DNA from: Coccinella septempunctata
Lineage: Eukaryota > Arthropoda > Insecta > Coleoptera > Coccinellidae
Direction of reading: 5' to 3'
Length of the DNA stretch: 64,000 nucleotides
Assembly: GCF_907165205.1 (NCBI RefSeq)
Contig: NC_058190.1
Coordinates: 5,278,001 to 5,342,000 of the forward strand
This document shows, piece after piece, positions 19,182 through 29,306 of this stretch (positions are counted from its first letter, which is position 1; the number at the start of each line of letters is the position of its first letter). Below the pieces are notes generated by a model, which was not told where the DNA came from, ran no database searches, and was given only the letters and a program-made list of their open reading frames with translations. The position numbers and the translations under genes were made by a program.

Positions 19182-19650
19182 TTATATATTTATGATTTTT
19201 AACAAAAACAATGCATTATAATATTTACAATGGTGTAAAAGATTCTGATCGCTTAGATCTTTTGGCTTTTCTGCTGTAGGACGACTCCGGTATTTCTCTA
19301 ACGATGGACCAACAATAATCGGCAAGCATAGAGGGTTCCCCTTTGCCTTGGTAGCGTTTCTCGAATGACGCGATGACTTGATGGAATCGCTCTCCATGCT
19401 CCATGCGTCACTTACGGCTCCCATAATATGGGAGCCGTTTCCACAAAATATGGGACCCATATTTTGTGGAAATAAATTAATATGTGATTGCAAAAAGTGT
19501 AAGGTGTAAGGACATGTTGCATCCCATTTTTTGATAAGCCTGTAACATCGTTTTGACGATATTTACATATTGCGGAGATTTGTGATTGCCAAGAAAATTT
19601 TTGGTCACTTCTACAAAGGACAACCAGGCTTCTTTTTCTAGTCATTTAAT
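19182..19650 (-). pseudogene. Fragment of a widespread arthropod/invertebrate unknown protein (…GAVSD…GERFHQ…)
   Basis: Minus strand, several frames: FLGNHKSPQYVN near 19590, HINLFPQNMG near 19470, GAVSD near 19405, then HGERFHQVIASFEKRYQG, MLADYCWSI and a basic tail with RKAKRSKRS near 19240. From memory, a repetitive protein of unknown function with this ERFHQ...RYQG...ADYCW pattern occurs in many invertebrate genomes. Here it is broken by frameshifts and by two back-to-back palindromes at 19414-19471 placed exactly between NMG and AVSD. Confidence 0.45.
19414..19471. repeat. Two adjacent perfect palindromes
   Basis: 19414-19438: 12-bp arms ACGGCTCCCATA around one A. 19439-19471: 16-bp arms TTCCACAAAATATGGG around one A. 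No base separates them. Confidence 0.85.
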
Positions 19651-19684
19651 GCTGCCAGAAACTGAACTTGTTTCAATAGCTTGT

Positions 19685-20290
19685 TTATTTTATAAAGTAT
19701 CGTAAGGTACAGAGAAGTGCGAACATGGAGAATTCACGCATGTCTTTTATTTTGATAACGGGAGCTAAACAAACGTGAGTACTATTATTTTTGTAATAAG
19801 GTGAGGGATACCTAACAAACAAAAATAAATCTCTTTGGTGGCAGAACCCTTGTTGAATAGTTGTACCATTTAACAATTTTCCTGCAATACCATAATTTAA
19901 AATATATGGAATGTTATTATGATAAATATTATTTATAGGATCGAATTTAAAAGTAATTCCATGATTCTAAAATTCTACTAGTTGGTTACATGCTAAGGCG
20001 TATCTTCCACAGTACGAAGCTAAAGTGATCAGTTCATCCATAAATGTTTGTAGCGGTTTATAATTATTCCAAATATTATATTTGGGATAAGATATATGGA
20101 ATCCTTCTGAAGTCATCTTTTTTTGTATTAACCCATCTAATAGTATCTGAACATTCACTATATCGTAGTTAGATAGATTTCCATAATTTTCTAAAATATT
20201 TTTCACTTCACTTATTGAAACTTCATTATTAATTAATTGAATATCTTCGATGAATGTACCATTTTGCTTATTATAATTAAACACTTGCTT
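19685..20290 (-). pseudogene. Unknown protein, C-terminal part (one nonsense codon)
   Basis: Minus strand, a single frame of about 200 codons interrupted by one TAG at 19967-19969. Segments include FNYNKQNGTFIEDIQLINNE, NYGNLSNYDIVNVQILLDG, PKYNIWNNYKPLQTFMDELI, ASYCGRYALACNQLVEF and YGIAGKLLNGTTIQQGFCHQ. It looks like a real globular protein. Upstream it is cut by the PolB fragment at 20.35-20.75 kb; the N-terminal piece at 20.8-21.0 kb may belong to the same gene. Not recognised; a structural protein of a PolB element is one possibility (inference from neighbourhood only). Confidence 0.45.
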
Positions 20291-20344
20291 AATAATCTCT
20301 TCTGGTTATATTGAGCCAATTAATGAAATATATACTGTTTGGAG

Positions 20345-20752
20345 TAAATAAGCCTAAATCAGATAGAACAGTCGAACGTTTTCCACTATTGTGATATACC
20401 AGAGCAAAATGCTGACACAGATAATTATAAAATCCCATAGATTTATTAAACATTATTCATTAAAAAGCCTTGAAATAAGCTTTGAAGAATGGACTTATTT
20501 TAACAAAGATACATCTTGTGTTAAAATTCAAACGATCAAAATGGAAGACACCATATATCAGAAAAAATACTATACTTCGATCAAAGGCGAAAAATTCATT
20601 CAAAGTATCTCTATTCAGAAATGTGCTTAATGTATGCCACGGAAAGACTATGGAGAATATCAAAAAACATAGAACGCTCGGAATAGCTAGAAAATAGGTA
20701 GGTCGTTATGGTGAAGAAATAGTTATTTATACTATAAGGGATTTACTGGTTA
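20345..20752 (+). pseudogene. PolB fragment (between palm motifs A and B), decayed copy 2
   Basis: Frame fragments KNGLILTKIHLVLKF and HGKTMENIKKHRTLG match the conserved ENGMVLT and [12 protein letters not shown] of the polymerase at 62.8-63.96 kb. Opposite in strand to its flanking pieces at 19.7-20.3 and 20.8-21.0 kb, so it probably inserted or inverted into that gene. Close relative of 11225-11633. Confidence 0.7.
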
Positions 20753-20756
20753 ATGT

Positions 20757-20806
20757 ACTTACATCCCATATAGTATATAACATTTTATACTATAAGGGAT
20801 GTAAGT
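20757..20806. repeat. Hairpin at the edge of the PolB fragment
   Basis: ACTTACATCCCATATAGTATA and, 8 nt on, TATACTATAAGGGATGTAAGT: 21-bp arms with one mismatch. A further partial copy (ACAACCCATATAGTATATAACATTTT) lies at 20833-20858. Confidence 0.75.
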
Positions 20807-21005
20807 AACATTTACTTGTACTACATGTATTTACAACCCATATAGTATATAACATTTTTTCCCATCCCTCTATTGAATGTTTACAAGAAAATTCTGGATA
20901 TATTTCTGGATTTTCATTATCATTACATTCGATAGCAGCCGTGATTCTTGCTAGTGCAACATAAGCAGTTTTTATTTGATCAAAAACGTCTAGTTGAGAA
21001 TTCAT
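20790..21005 (-). CDS. N-terminal fragment of an unknown protein
   Basis: ATG at 21005, MNSQLDVFDQIKTAYVALAR...AAIECNDNENPEIYPEF...HSIEGWEKMLYTIW. The composition is convincingly coding up to about 20850, where the hairpin repeat begins. Possibly the start of the gene whose C-terminal part lies at 19685-20290. Function unknown. Confidence 0.4.
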   Translation of the reverse strand: MNSQLDVFDQIKTAYVALARITAAIECNDNENPEIYPEFSCKHSIEGWEKMLYTIWVVNTCSTSKCYLHPL

Positions 21006-21534
21006 AGCGAAAAGTTTGAAGAAGTCGAATTGTTTGATTCTGTGTGGACAAAATGGATTTTTCAGATATAGAAGAATCAGCGTACACTTTAGCGGAAGTC
21101 AATTTTTTGTAATTTTTTTTATTTTGTTGTGTATATTTCGACGATCTGAATTAAAAAAGGCGGTTTTAACTTTGGGAAACCAGTGGCTCAAAAGTTACGC
21201 CACTTTGAAGGTCCAATGTTAAGTCTGATGAGAATGACATTTGAAAAAATAATGGAACCTCATAGAATGAATTCAAAAACGTACAATTCAGTTATTTGGT
21301 GTCTTTGTGATTAAGGTCGATAATATTTCACAACTGGATATGCAGTGGAAAATTCTTCACTCACTTAGCAGACGACGAATCCGATGCTCAATGATTAGCC
21401 AATTCCTAGAGAAAGTGTCTGTCACTTATAATATAACTTCGGAATAATATTCTTTAAAACATATAAAAATCAGCCATGTGAAAATAAGTTAGGTCTGGTC
21501 GCTCTGGGATCTTACTCTCTTGATAAATCCTCAA
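21006..21534. other. No gene recognised
   Basis: AT-rich with no supported ORF. Confidence 0.4.
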
Positions 21535-21621
21535 AATTTTGTCATAGAGAATTCTTTAAGCGTGTTGCTTAAAGATAATATTATCAAGCAACACGCTTTC
21601 AGCATTCTCTATGACAAAATT
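21535..21621. repeat. Long near-perfect palindrome (36-bp arms)
   Basis: Left arm AATTTTGTCATAGAGAAT...AAGCGTGTTGCTT, right arm its inverse with about five mismatches; the 14-bp centre is itself the palindrome GATAATATTATC, so the whole could extrude as a cruciform. Confidence 0.8.
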
Positions 21622-21711
21622 ATCTCGGTCCCTATGGTCAAGGCCATAGGGTTACTACTAATGATAAATAGATTTTTTTGAAATATCAATCTGGAAAATG
21701 CTACTTTCACT

Positions 21712-22000
21712 GTGATGGAAATACATAGTATAGGAAGTGTTTCAAGAAGAGTTGCCACTTTTTTGCAATTGAATCATCTAAACGAATACACAGGTCATTC
21801 ATTGAGGCGAACTTCTGCTACACTACTTATAGATGGAGGAGCCAACATTGAGTCTTTAAAACGACACAGAGGTTGGAAGTCAAGTAGTTCTAGCAGAAGG
21901 CTACATAAAAGATTCGCTGCAAAATAAGAATGAGATTGCTGGTAGGATATTTAGCGTCAACAAATTCCCTGGAACCAGCAACTCAGATTACTCTATTGAG
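21712..22000 (+). pseudogene. Tyrosine recombinase, C-terminal catalytic fragment (Crypton-like)
   Basis: EYTGHSLRRTSATLLIDGG, then NIESLKRHRGWKS and, after a one-base shift, VVLAEGYIKDSLQNKNEIAG. The H-x-x-R (HSLR) box and the downstream HRGW pattern are those of tyrosine recombinases of insect Crypton-type transposons. The nucleophile tyrosine would be in EGYI. The upstream half is missing. Confidence 0.65.
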
Positions 22001-22189
22001 CATCAGCTTTTGATCAGAATCCTAGCAGTTCATTATAACATAGTTTCAATTTTCAAAATGCAACATTGACCAATTGTACAGGGTGGGCAAAATTCGTTGT
22101 CTACTGAGCGGATCTCGAGAACTATAGCAGCTAGAAGAAAACGGATGAGACATTCTCTAGCTATTTTTCCATGACTAATCCAAATCTGG

Positions 22190-22495
22190 AACAGCTTACC
22201 GGTTGAGGTTGTGAACGCTAGTAGTGTGAACTCTTTTAAAAATAGATATGACGATTGGTGTGCTCTGATTTCGAGGCAGTGAAAAATATTTTCCGTTCTA
22301 TTTCGAATTTTGTTCCTCGGATGCTAAAAATTTTTCTTTATTGTTTTTCCTTTTTGTAGAGATTTCTCTTTGTTTCAATCATTTCTGCTGGGCCATACTG
22401 GTTGTGATTTTGTATTTCATTATTGTATTGAGTCATAAAAGGCTAATAGGCCTCGACTCTATTCTGTATTTAATAATAATAAATGAAAATTTCAA
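22190..22495 (+). pseudogene. 3' end of a LINE (RT C-terminus plus tail)
   Basis: Translation reads LPVEVVNASSVNSFKNRYDDW..., the usual last segment of CR1/Jockey-like ORF2, then a stop, a short 3' UTR and a (TAA)n tail near 22470-22482. A 5'-truncated insertion. Confidence 0.7.
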
Positions 22496-22925
22496 AATAA
22501 AGAGATCTCGAGGAACAAACCAGAAGACAGTGGAAGCTGAAAGATATCAAGACCATCCCTATTGCAATTTCATCTACAGGCCTGATACCGAAGAAACTAC
22601 TGGAGAACTTGAGGAAACTTCAGCTGGACGAAAATATTTATAGAGTCATGCAGAAGGCGGTACTGCTCGGAACGGCGAGAACTGTACGCAAGTACATGGG
22701 GAATGCAGAGGAACACCGTCTGCGCCGACAGGAAGTACGGGTGGAGCAGGAATCCAACCTACAGCAGGGAGGCGAGGAGCGACCCGGACCCGACCACCAC
22801 CTCGAGCCCGAAAACCTGGAAAGGGCTCCAACAGAGCTTAATTCTTTTGATATCTGAGATATCTGGGATAAGTGAATTTTCCTCTGGAGAGGAGTGTGAA
22901 AGCCGCAAGGCTAAAGTCAATAACA
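22496..22925 (+). pseudogene. LINE ORF C-terminal fragment, GC-richer
   Basis: Frame with AISSTGLIPKKLLENLRKLQ, IYRVMQKAVLLGTARTVRKY and a proline/glutamate-rich end. This 'TGLIPK...MQKAVLLGTA..VRK' pattern is the C-terminus of a LINE family common in insects. GC content is much higher than its surroundings. Confidence 0.6.
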
Positions 22926-23421
22926 GAAACGGCCTATCAATTTTAGATTTCGAGTTATAAACAAAAATTGAGATTTTGACGATTTCGAAAAGTTATCATA
23001 ACTTTTTTGTCTTTGAAGTTACGGATCTGAAACTTGAACCTTCTTAGGCACTATCATACGTAGAATCTACCGACAAACGATTTTTTTTCAATTCAAAATT
23101 AACAAATTCAAGAAAAGTTTGCATTTAAAAAAATAAAACTTAATGATTCGAAATGAAAAAATATTTTGAGCTCATCAGTGGATTCTATGTGAAAAAGTGC
23201 CTGTAGAAGATTCAAGTTTTAGATTTGTATCTTCAAAGACAAAAAAGTTATGAAAACTTCAAGAAATTGTCAAACTCAAAAACGAAATATCGTGGGAGGC
23301 TGCGGTTTTCAACATTCTTTGTTTGTCCGAAAATGAGCTAGGAAATGTGTCATCCGTTTTCTTCTAGCTGCTATAGTTCTCAAGATTCTCTCAGTAGACA
23401 ACAAATTTTGCCCACCCTGTA

Positions 23422-23873
23422 CATATATTATATTATCTTCAAAATATAAGATGAATAAAATACTTATATATAATGTTATCTTAAAAATACCGAGATGTTG
23501 AAGTAACAGTCTATCCAGCATCAAAAATAACTATGTCAGGACCTGTACTACTGCCGAATTCTCAGCCAAAAAGTTTTTCGCTGTCCTGCAATCACACCCT
23601 GAACAGGGTGGGCAAAATTAGTGATATATGAATTACAAATTTTTCAACCCAACGAAATACAGGAAAATGCGTGGAACATTACGTCTATTTTCGACAAACT
23701 AATAATGCCATCAACTGCATTCATCTATCTTCTTTTGTTTTCGAGTTATAGAGTTATATTGAAAATTCAACTTTGGTCATTATCTCCGTTTCTGTTTAAG
23801 CCAGGATGTTGAAATTAAAACATCATACAGACACTTTTTTTATGGCAATCCAGTGGCTGTTAATTGTTCATTC
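23422..23873. other. No gene; partial relative of the foldback MITE end
   Basis: CAGGGTGGGCAAAATTAGTG at about 23605 repeats the MITE terminus; no matching opposite end is seen. Otherwise unassigned. Confidence 0.4.
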
Positions 23874-24428
23874 ATGTGAAATTTTTGTTCAAAAGTGAAG
23901 TTCATATTGACTTGAAACTTGATTTTTGTCGAACACTTTAACATTCTTGTAATTATCCGTTAATTTCTTCGAGAGATACTTATTCCCAACCACTGAACAT
24001 ATGCATTTCATCTCCGGGTTAATACTTCTGAAATCTACAACTGATGTAACGTATTCAAACTTTATATAGCCAAAGAAGATAACGAACATTAACTCTCCTC
24101 AAGCTAGTGCATATTATGATATTATACTGATCTCTTGTATTTTCCATGCAAATAACTGGATTTAGTATGCCTTCAATCAGTTTGTAACTTCAATTATGTT
24201 CGTATTGTTCGTCACGTATTTTCCGAAGAGATTCGACATTGTGATAAAATACGTAATAACAGAAACTTTTACGTAGAACGGGCAACATAGCGTTGATTTA
24301 AAACCCAAAAATGTTTTGACAAGCGTCATAAAGCCCCAAATTTTCGTACTATACAGAGTGAAATGTGTCAAATTTCCATGACCAACCGAGTGCAAAAATA
24401 AAAGTGAAAGAAGTATAGCATTCATTGA
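23874..24428. repeat. Interspersed repeat R1, copy 1 (about 560 bp)
   Basis: Direct-orientation match to 42359-42935 along almost its whole length (for example GATAACGAACATTAAYTCTC, CGTAGAACGGGCAACATAGC, CCCAAAAATGTTTTGACAAG), with scattered substitutions. No terminal repeats and no conserved ORF found. Confidence 0.8.
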
Positions 24429-25545
24429 AAAGCTAATTTTTTTATTTTCCGTTTTTTATAGAAAAAATTTATTTTCTACCTCATTGTGAAGTTGGGGTTT
24501 CAAGGTAGATTTTTTTTTTCATTTTAAAATTCGAAATTTCGCTAACCAAATTTTTGGTAGGAAAATTCGGAATTTCTGTTCAATTATGACTCGTAAATTT
24601 CACACAAATGCATATTTCTCTTCAATGTTACTGAGTATTCAACACATAAAGATCTATAATTTCATTGATTTCCATTGAAATCCAAATATTTCAGTTGAGT
24701 ACACAAAAAAATTTTGCAAAGACGAAAAACTAGTTTTTTGCGTTTTTCTCCATGAATTTGAGGTTATGATGAAAATTGGTGAATGAAAATTTGCAGTACC
24801 TAATTGCAATTATCTACAACTACCATTCATAAAGTTTTGCGATAGGAGGTATATTTTTGCAAAAAAATACCAAAAATCATTATTCATTTTGACAAGGTTT
24901 TTTTTTCATTCATATTTTTTATTCATACCAAATTTTCCGATTTTTTTTCTTTCGATTACGTTTGGTCCTGGACTAATATGAAATCCATACCAATATGGAG
25001 CTTTTTATAAAAAGGAGATAAGCTTAAAAAATGGTAGGAATACTCACTTCAGAAAATGTGTTCAATGTAAAATCAATCAGGTATTGATGATGAGGAAGGT
25101 AATTCATCATGTAATGCCAAAACGAACGAAAAGCAGGAATCATCTCCATTTCATGTCTCTTTCATTTATTCACCTTTTGCAAGTTCTTTTATTTCCAAGT
25201 CACACAATACACATATCCCACTGAAAAGTGCATTAAATAGGTACTATCAAATCGAGAAGTACAACACGAATATAAAAGTATCTTCACTTTCGGTTTCTAG
25301 AACCTACTCCGCTTGGCGTTCAGTATGCTCTGTCGATGTTACTTCGCTTTATCACGTTTTGACCATTTTCCTGGACTTATATCATTTCAGTTGCACCACC
25401 TACCGTTTATCGGTAGTTAAGTTATCTGCTACTTTATTATCTGCGCGTTGTTGCCATATATTCTCGGTCAAAACTCCACTGAAAAAAATTGTATACTGGA
25501 ATTGCCTGTAAATTGAAATCCTGTTACATGAAAACTACTTTTGTA
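24429..25545. other. No gene recognised
   Basis: AT-rich, no supported ORF or repeat. Confidence 0.5.
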
Positions 25546-25733
25546 ACAGAAACTGGAAACATACTGTCGACCTAACATTTCGATTCCTGTCAAACTGGGG
25601 TATGTTGTGTGAACAGGAAGAAATTAAGGGTTTATAGGAACCAAAACTTTGGTATTCTCTATAATGGATTCCTATATAGGGAAACAATATTTTGTTGATA
25701 CAGCTAGACTGCAATGTGATCATTACAGGAACT
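25546..25733. repeat. 236-bp tandem repeat unit, copy A
   Basis: Begins ACAGAAACTGGAAACATACT; same unit at 28317 and 28553 (period 236 bp). The Penelope element sits between copy A and copies B/C, so it inserted into this array. Confidence 0.8.
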
Positions 25734-25791
25734 CTAGATTTTTCACAGGATATAGGAAACGTGGATGGTCCAAAAACTAAATCCAACTAAT

Positions 25792-25828
25792 GCCGACGTT
25801 TCGCGTATATATTTCCACTTCTTCAGGG
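25792..25828 (-). ncRNA. Hammerhead-ribozyme-like core, left arm
   Basis: Minus strand: CTGAAGA (fits CUGANGA), a loop able to form a 3-bp stem II (GTG...CGC), then CGAAACGTC. Matches the right-arm motif. Confidence 0.5.
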
Positions 25829-26132
25829 CTACAAAAGATACAATTTTTCAAAGATCTTATCTTACATAAATCTAATCATATAAAATCCATCAACACAGAA
25901 TGCAATAAAGGCTTAATTAACATTTAAAATTTCCAAGAGTACGAAACCAAATTCAAAAATCCAACAAGATTTTTTTATTATTTTCTTTTATGATTCAAAA
26001 AGGAGTAAAACACGAACTACACTTGCATAATCAGAAATACACAAATTTATCAACTTTTTTGGAAAATAAATTAGATTGGACGAAAAACTGACTTGAAACA
26101 CTCACCAAAGCTGAAATTATGTTTTTCACCCG

Positions 26133-27536
26133 ATGGATCTTAAAAACAGTGTGATGAACAATACAGACCAGAGACCCATGGAAACTCGAAAAACTTCGTC
26201 AGAAAATTGTATATTGTGTCGATCAATGCACCACCATGCAATACACCAGATTATGAGTCAGGTAACGTCAACTTCTCCGTACAACGTCAAAAATTCGTTC
26301 GAGTTCGTTTCTCTTGTTAAAACAGTTTCTGTCCCGAAGGGTTATTGTCTAATTTCCTTAGATGTCATCTCATTGTATACTAACGTCGTCAAGGACTTAA
26401 CAGTTAAAATAGTGAAAAAACAGTGGAAGTACATATCGGCCTTCACGAACATACCGAAAATACTGTTCCTGGAAATGATTGTATTTATTTTCACGTCCGG
26501 TTACTTTAAGTTTAATAATGAGTATTATAGGCAAATTGATGGAATGGCTATGGGTAACCCAGCTAGTCCATCCATAGCAAATTTAGTATTGACAGAACTC
26601 ATACAAGAGTGTATAAACCAATTATCATTTTGGGTTCCAGTTATAACATTGTATGTGGATGATTTGTTCTTGATTGTTCCCGCGAACAAATGTCGTGAAC
26701 TCTTCACCACGTTCAATCAATTTCATCCCCGCCTTCAATTAACTCTAGAGATGGAGAAAGACAATTCTTTGCCCTTTTTGGATGTTATCGTACACAGGAG
26801 AGAAGATGGCTCCTTGATAACTAACTGGTACAGAAAGCCAACAAGTTCAGGACGAATTTTGAACTATAATTCGTATTGCAGTTTCGCATATAAAATTTCC
26901 GCCGTTAAAAACCTAATATATAGATCAGTTAATTTGAGTGACCGTTCGTTCCATGATGACAATCTAAAAGTGATAAGAGAAATACTGAAGCTCAACAACT
27001 ACCCTAAGTCACTTAGTAATAAAATAATTTCGAGTACGAACTTGGTCAGTGGACCTTCGGGTTCAGACAGCGTAGACGTGATTGGCAGAATGAAATATTT
27101 CAAGTTTCCATATATCGAGGGACTTAGCAACCAGATGAAGAATTTAATCAGGGGTGCTTCTGAAAATGTGAAATTAGCATCATACAGCCTTTCTGTTTGT
27201 AATTCGTTATTTTCGAGACTGAAAGATGTTGACACCGTTCTGGACCGCAGTGAAGTAATATATAAGATACCCTGCATGAATTGTCACAAATGTTATATAG
27301 GTCAAACGAAACAGCTTCTTGGAAATAGAATCAAACAGCACAAATGTAACTGTAACGAAAGTTTTAAATCCAAAGAGAATAACACAGCCCTTGCTACCCA
27401 CCATTTCAGTGAACACCACAATTTCAATTTTCAAGCAGTCTCCATTTTAGACGTAGAAAATAATTGGATGAAAAGAAATATAAGTGAAATGATATACATA
27501 CTTAAAATTGAACAATACTGTAAATTGTCGCACTGA
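26133..27536 (+). CDS. Penelope-like reverse transcriptase with GIY-YIG endonuclease (467-codon open frame)
   Basis: RT motif A SLDVISLYTNV (about residue 74), a GMAMGNPASPSIAN block (about 135-150), motif C LYVDDLFLI (about 170) with both catalytic aspartates, and LPFLDVIVHR. The C-terminus has a GIY-YIG nuclease: VIYKIPCMNCHKCYIGQTKQ, LGNRIKQHK. The frame is open with no stop, so RT plus endonuclease could still work. It is shorter than full Penelope proteins (about 700-800 aa): residues 1-33 come from the inverted arm and the RT N-terminal region is missing. The frame's annotated start is therefore probably not the original one. Confidence 0.9.
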   Translation: MDLKNSVMNNTDQRPMETRKTSSENCILCRSMHHHAIHQIMSQVTSTSPYNVKNSFEFVSLVKTVSVPKGYCLISLDVISLYTNVVKDLTVKIVKKQWKYISAFTNIPKILFLEMIVFIFTSGYFKFNNEYYRQIDGMAMGNPASPSIANLVLTELIQECINQLSFWVPVITLYVDDLFLIVPANKCRELFTTFNQFHPRLQLTLEMEKDNSLPFLDVIVHRREDGSLITNWYRKPTSSGRILNYNSYCSFAYKISAVKNLIYRSVNLSDRSFHDDNLKVIREILKLNNYPKSLSNKIISSTNLVSGPSGSDSVDVIGRMKYFKFPYIEGLSNQMKNLIRGASENVKLASYSLSVCNSLFSRLKDVDTVLDRSEVIYKIPCMNCHKCYIGQTKQLLGNRIKQHKCNCNESFKSKENNTALATHHFSEHHNFNFQAVSILDVENNWMKRNISEMIYILKIEQYCKLSH

Positions 27537-28147
27537 CACCCAGAACTTGAACTTGGTATACACTGGCATTTTGGACCTTTTCAAAAATAAATATCCAACT
27601 AGGTAATTTCAAAACAAGACAAAAAAGATAAATAAAATATATTAATTATGTTGATAACCAATTGATTTCATACGGTTGGTTCCACCTGTCATAAACACGA
27701 TATGGGGGATCGCATCAGTTTTGGCACATTCACTGAAGGTGATGCACTGCATTGATCGACACAATATACAATTTTCTGACGAAGTTTTTCGAGTTTCCAT
27801 GGGTTTCTGGTCTGTATTGTTCATCACACTGTTTTTAAGATCCATCGGGTGGAAAACATAATTTCAGCTTTGGTGAGTGTTTCAAGTCAGTTTTTCGTCC
27901 AATCTAATTTATTTTCCAAAAAAGTTGATAAATTTGTGTATTTTGATTATGTAAGTGTAGTTCGTGTTTTACTCCTTTTTGAATCATAAAAAAAATAATA
28001 AAAAAATCTTGTTGGATTTTTGAATTTTGTTTCGTACTCTTGGAAATTTTAAATGTTATTTCAGCCTTTATTGCATTCTGTGTTGATGGATTTTATATGA
28101 ATAGATTTATGTAAGATAAGATCTTTAAAAAATTGTATCTTTTGTAG

Positions 28148-28181
28148 CCCTGAAGAAGTGGAAATATATCCGCGAAACGTC
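28148..28181 (+). ncRNA. Hammerhead-ribozyme-like core, right arm
   Basis: CCCTGAAGAAGTGG...CCGCGAAACGTC: CUGANGA box, potential 3-bp stem II, and GAAAC box. Inverted relative to the left copy. Confidence 0.5.
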
Positions 28182-28316
28182 ACCATTAGTTGGGTTTAGT
28201 TTTTGGACCATCCACGTTTCCTATATCCTGTGAAAAATCTAGAACTATGATCTCAGGAAATGAAATACCAGACATTACAGGAACTGTTCTTATTACAAAT
28301 CGTTCTGCTTTTTGTT

Positions 28317-28760
28317 ACAGAAACTGGAAACATACTGTCGGCCTAACATTTCGATTCCTGTTAAACTATGTGGAGTATGTCGTGTGAACAGGAAGAAATG
28401 TAGGGTTTACAGGAACCAAAACTTTGGTATTCTCTATAATGGATTCCTGTTATAGGGAAACAATATTTTGTTGATACAGCTAGACTGAAATGTGATCATT
28501 ACAGGAACTGTTGTAATAACAAATCGTTCTGCTTTTGCGCAACATTTTTGTTACAGAAACTGGAAACATACTGTCGACCTAACATTTCGATTCCTGTTGA
28601 ACTATGTGGAGTATGTCGTGTGAACAGGAAGAAATGTAGGTAGGGTTTGCAGGAACCAAAACTTTGGTATTCTCTATAATGGATTCCTGTTATAGGGAAA
28701 TAATATTTTGTTGATGCAGCTAGACTGAAATGTGATCATTACAGGATATGTTGAGTTTAT
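28317..28760. repeat. 236-bp tandem repeat, copies B and C
   Basis: Two direct copies starting at 28317 and 28553 (ACAGAAACTGGAAACATACT...GTTGATRCAGCTAGACTG). Copy A lies on the other side of the Penelope element. Confidence 0.85.
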
Positions 28761-29082
28761 AGAAGGAATAACAAAGCTTTCTGCTTTTGCGTTAGTACAA
28801 GGAACGCGTTTGGGACGCTGGTTACTTGAGATCGTTTTGCCTGTGAATTAATTCTAGTGCTGGTGAGTGTTCCAGGATCGATTATTCGAATAAAAATCCT
28901 TGTTTGCGTATATGTAGGTCGTTAAAAGTGATGAAGAACGAAGCCAATACCTACTTAGTGTGAGCACTTGGAAACTTCCACTGTATGACAGAATGTGAGT
29001 ATACAATATTTGACTAATTTTTTTGAGCTTTTATAGTCTTGAATGGCTTTAGATGATCACCATCTTTCATTCTTTTTTCTAG
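28761..29082. other. Possible noncoding first exon and intron
   Basis: A stretch ending at 28862 (TCTAGTGCTG|GTGAGT) has a strong donor; a pyrimidine-rich acceptor (TTTCATTCTTTTTTCTAG) ends at 29082. No coding frame upstream. Confidence 0.25.
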
Positions 29083-29306
29083 TTATCAAAGAGCAAATGA
29101 ACATTATTGCTAAATTTGAGCCACAAGCGGAAGGGAAAGAAAAGTTAGTCATAGAGGCCATCTAGGATAGGGCAGCTGAGAGCTTCATAACTCACATCAA
29201 GTCCAATACCGGAATTGAAGATACTGTCAGTGAACGTCGAGAAAAAATGACAGGTTTGAAAAACCATTTACAGCCATCAGCCGTTTATAATAATCGCGGG
29301 AAATGA
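29083..29306 (+). pseudogene. Candidate coding exon with one in-frame stop
   Basis: After the acceptor at 29082 a frame reads IKEQMNIIAKFEPQAEGKEK...VIEAI, TAG (29165-29167), DRAAESFITHIKSNTG, VSERREKMTGLKNHLQ, ending TGA at 29304-29306. Composition is protein-like and charged. I do not recognise it. Confidence 0.3.

Larger units (their letters stand above)
22079..23419. mobile_element. Foldback MITE with TA duplication, carrying LINE fragments
   Basis: Ends CAGGGTGGGCAAAATTCGTT and AATTTTGCCCACCCTG, flanked by TA on both sides (22077-22078, 23420-23421), as in Tc1/mariner-type MITEs. Long inverted arms match the element at 13739-14320. About 730 bp of LINE-derived sequence sits inside the left arm (22190-22925). 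Confidence 0.85.
25734..28242 (+). mobile_element. Penelope-like element with ~500-bp inverted terminal arms
   Basis: Left arm 25734-26230 and right arm 27748-28242 are inverted copies (about 95% by eye) that include a hammerhead-like motif each. Between them lies an RT/GIY-YIG ORF. Inverted or partial terminal repeats (pLTRs) carrying hammerhead ribozymes are a known hallmark of Penelope-like elements. Flanked by the 236-bp tandem repeat. Confidence 0.85.
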
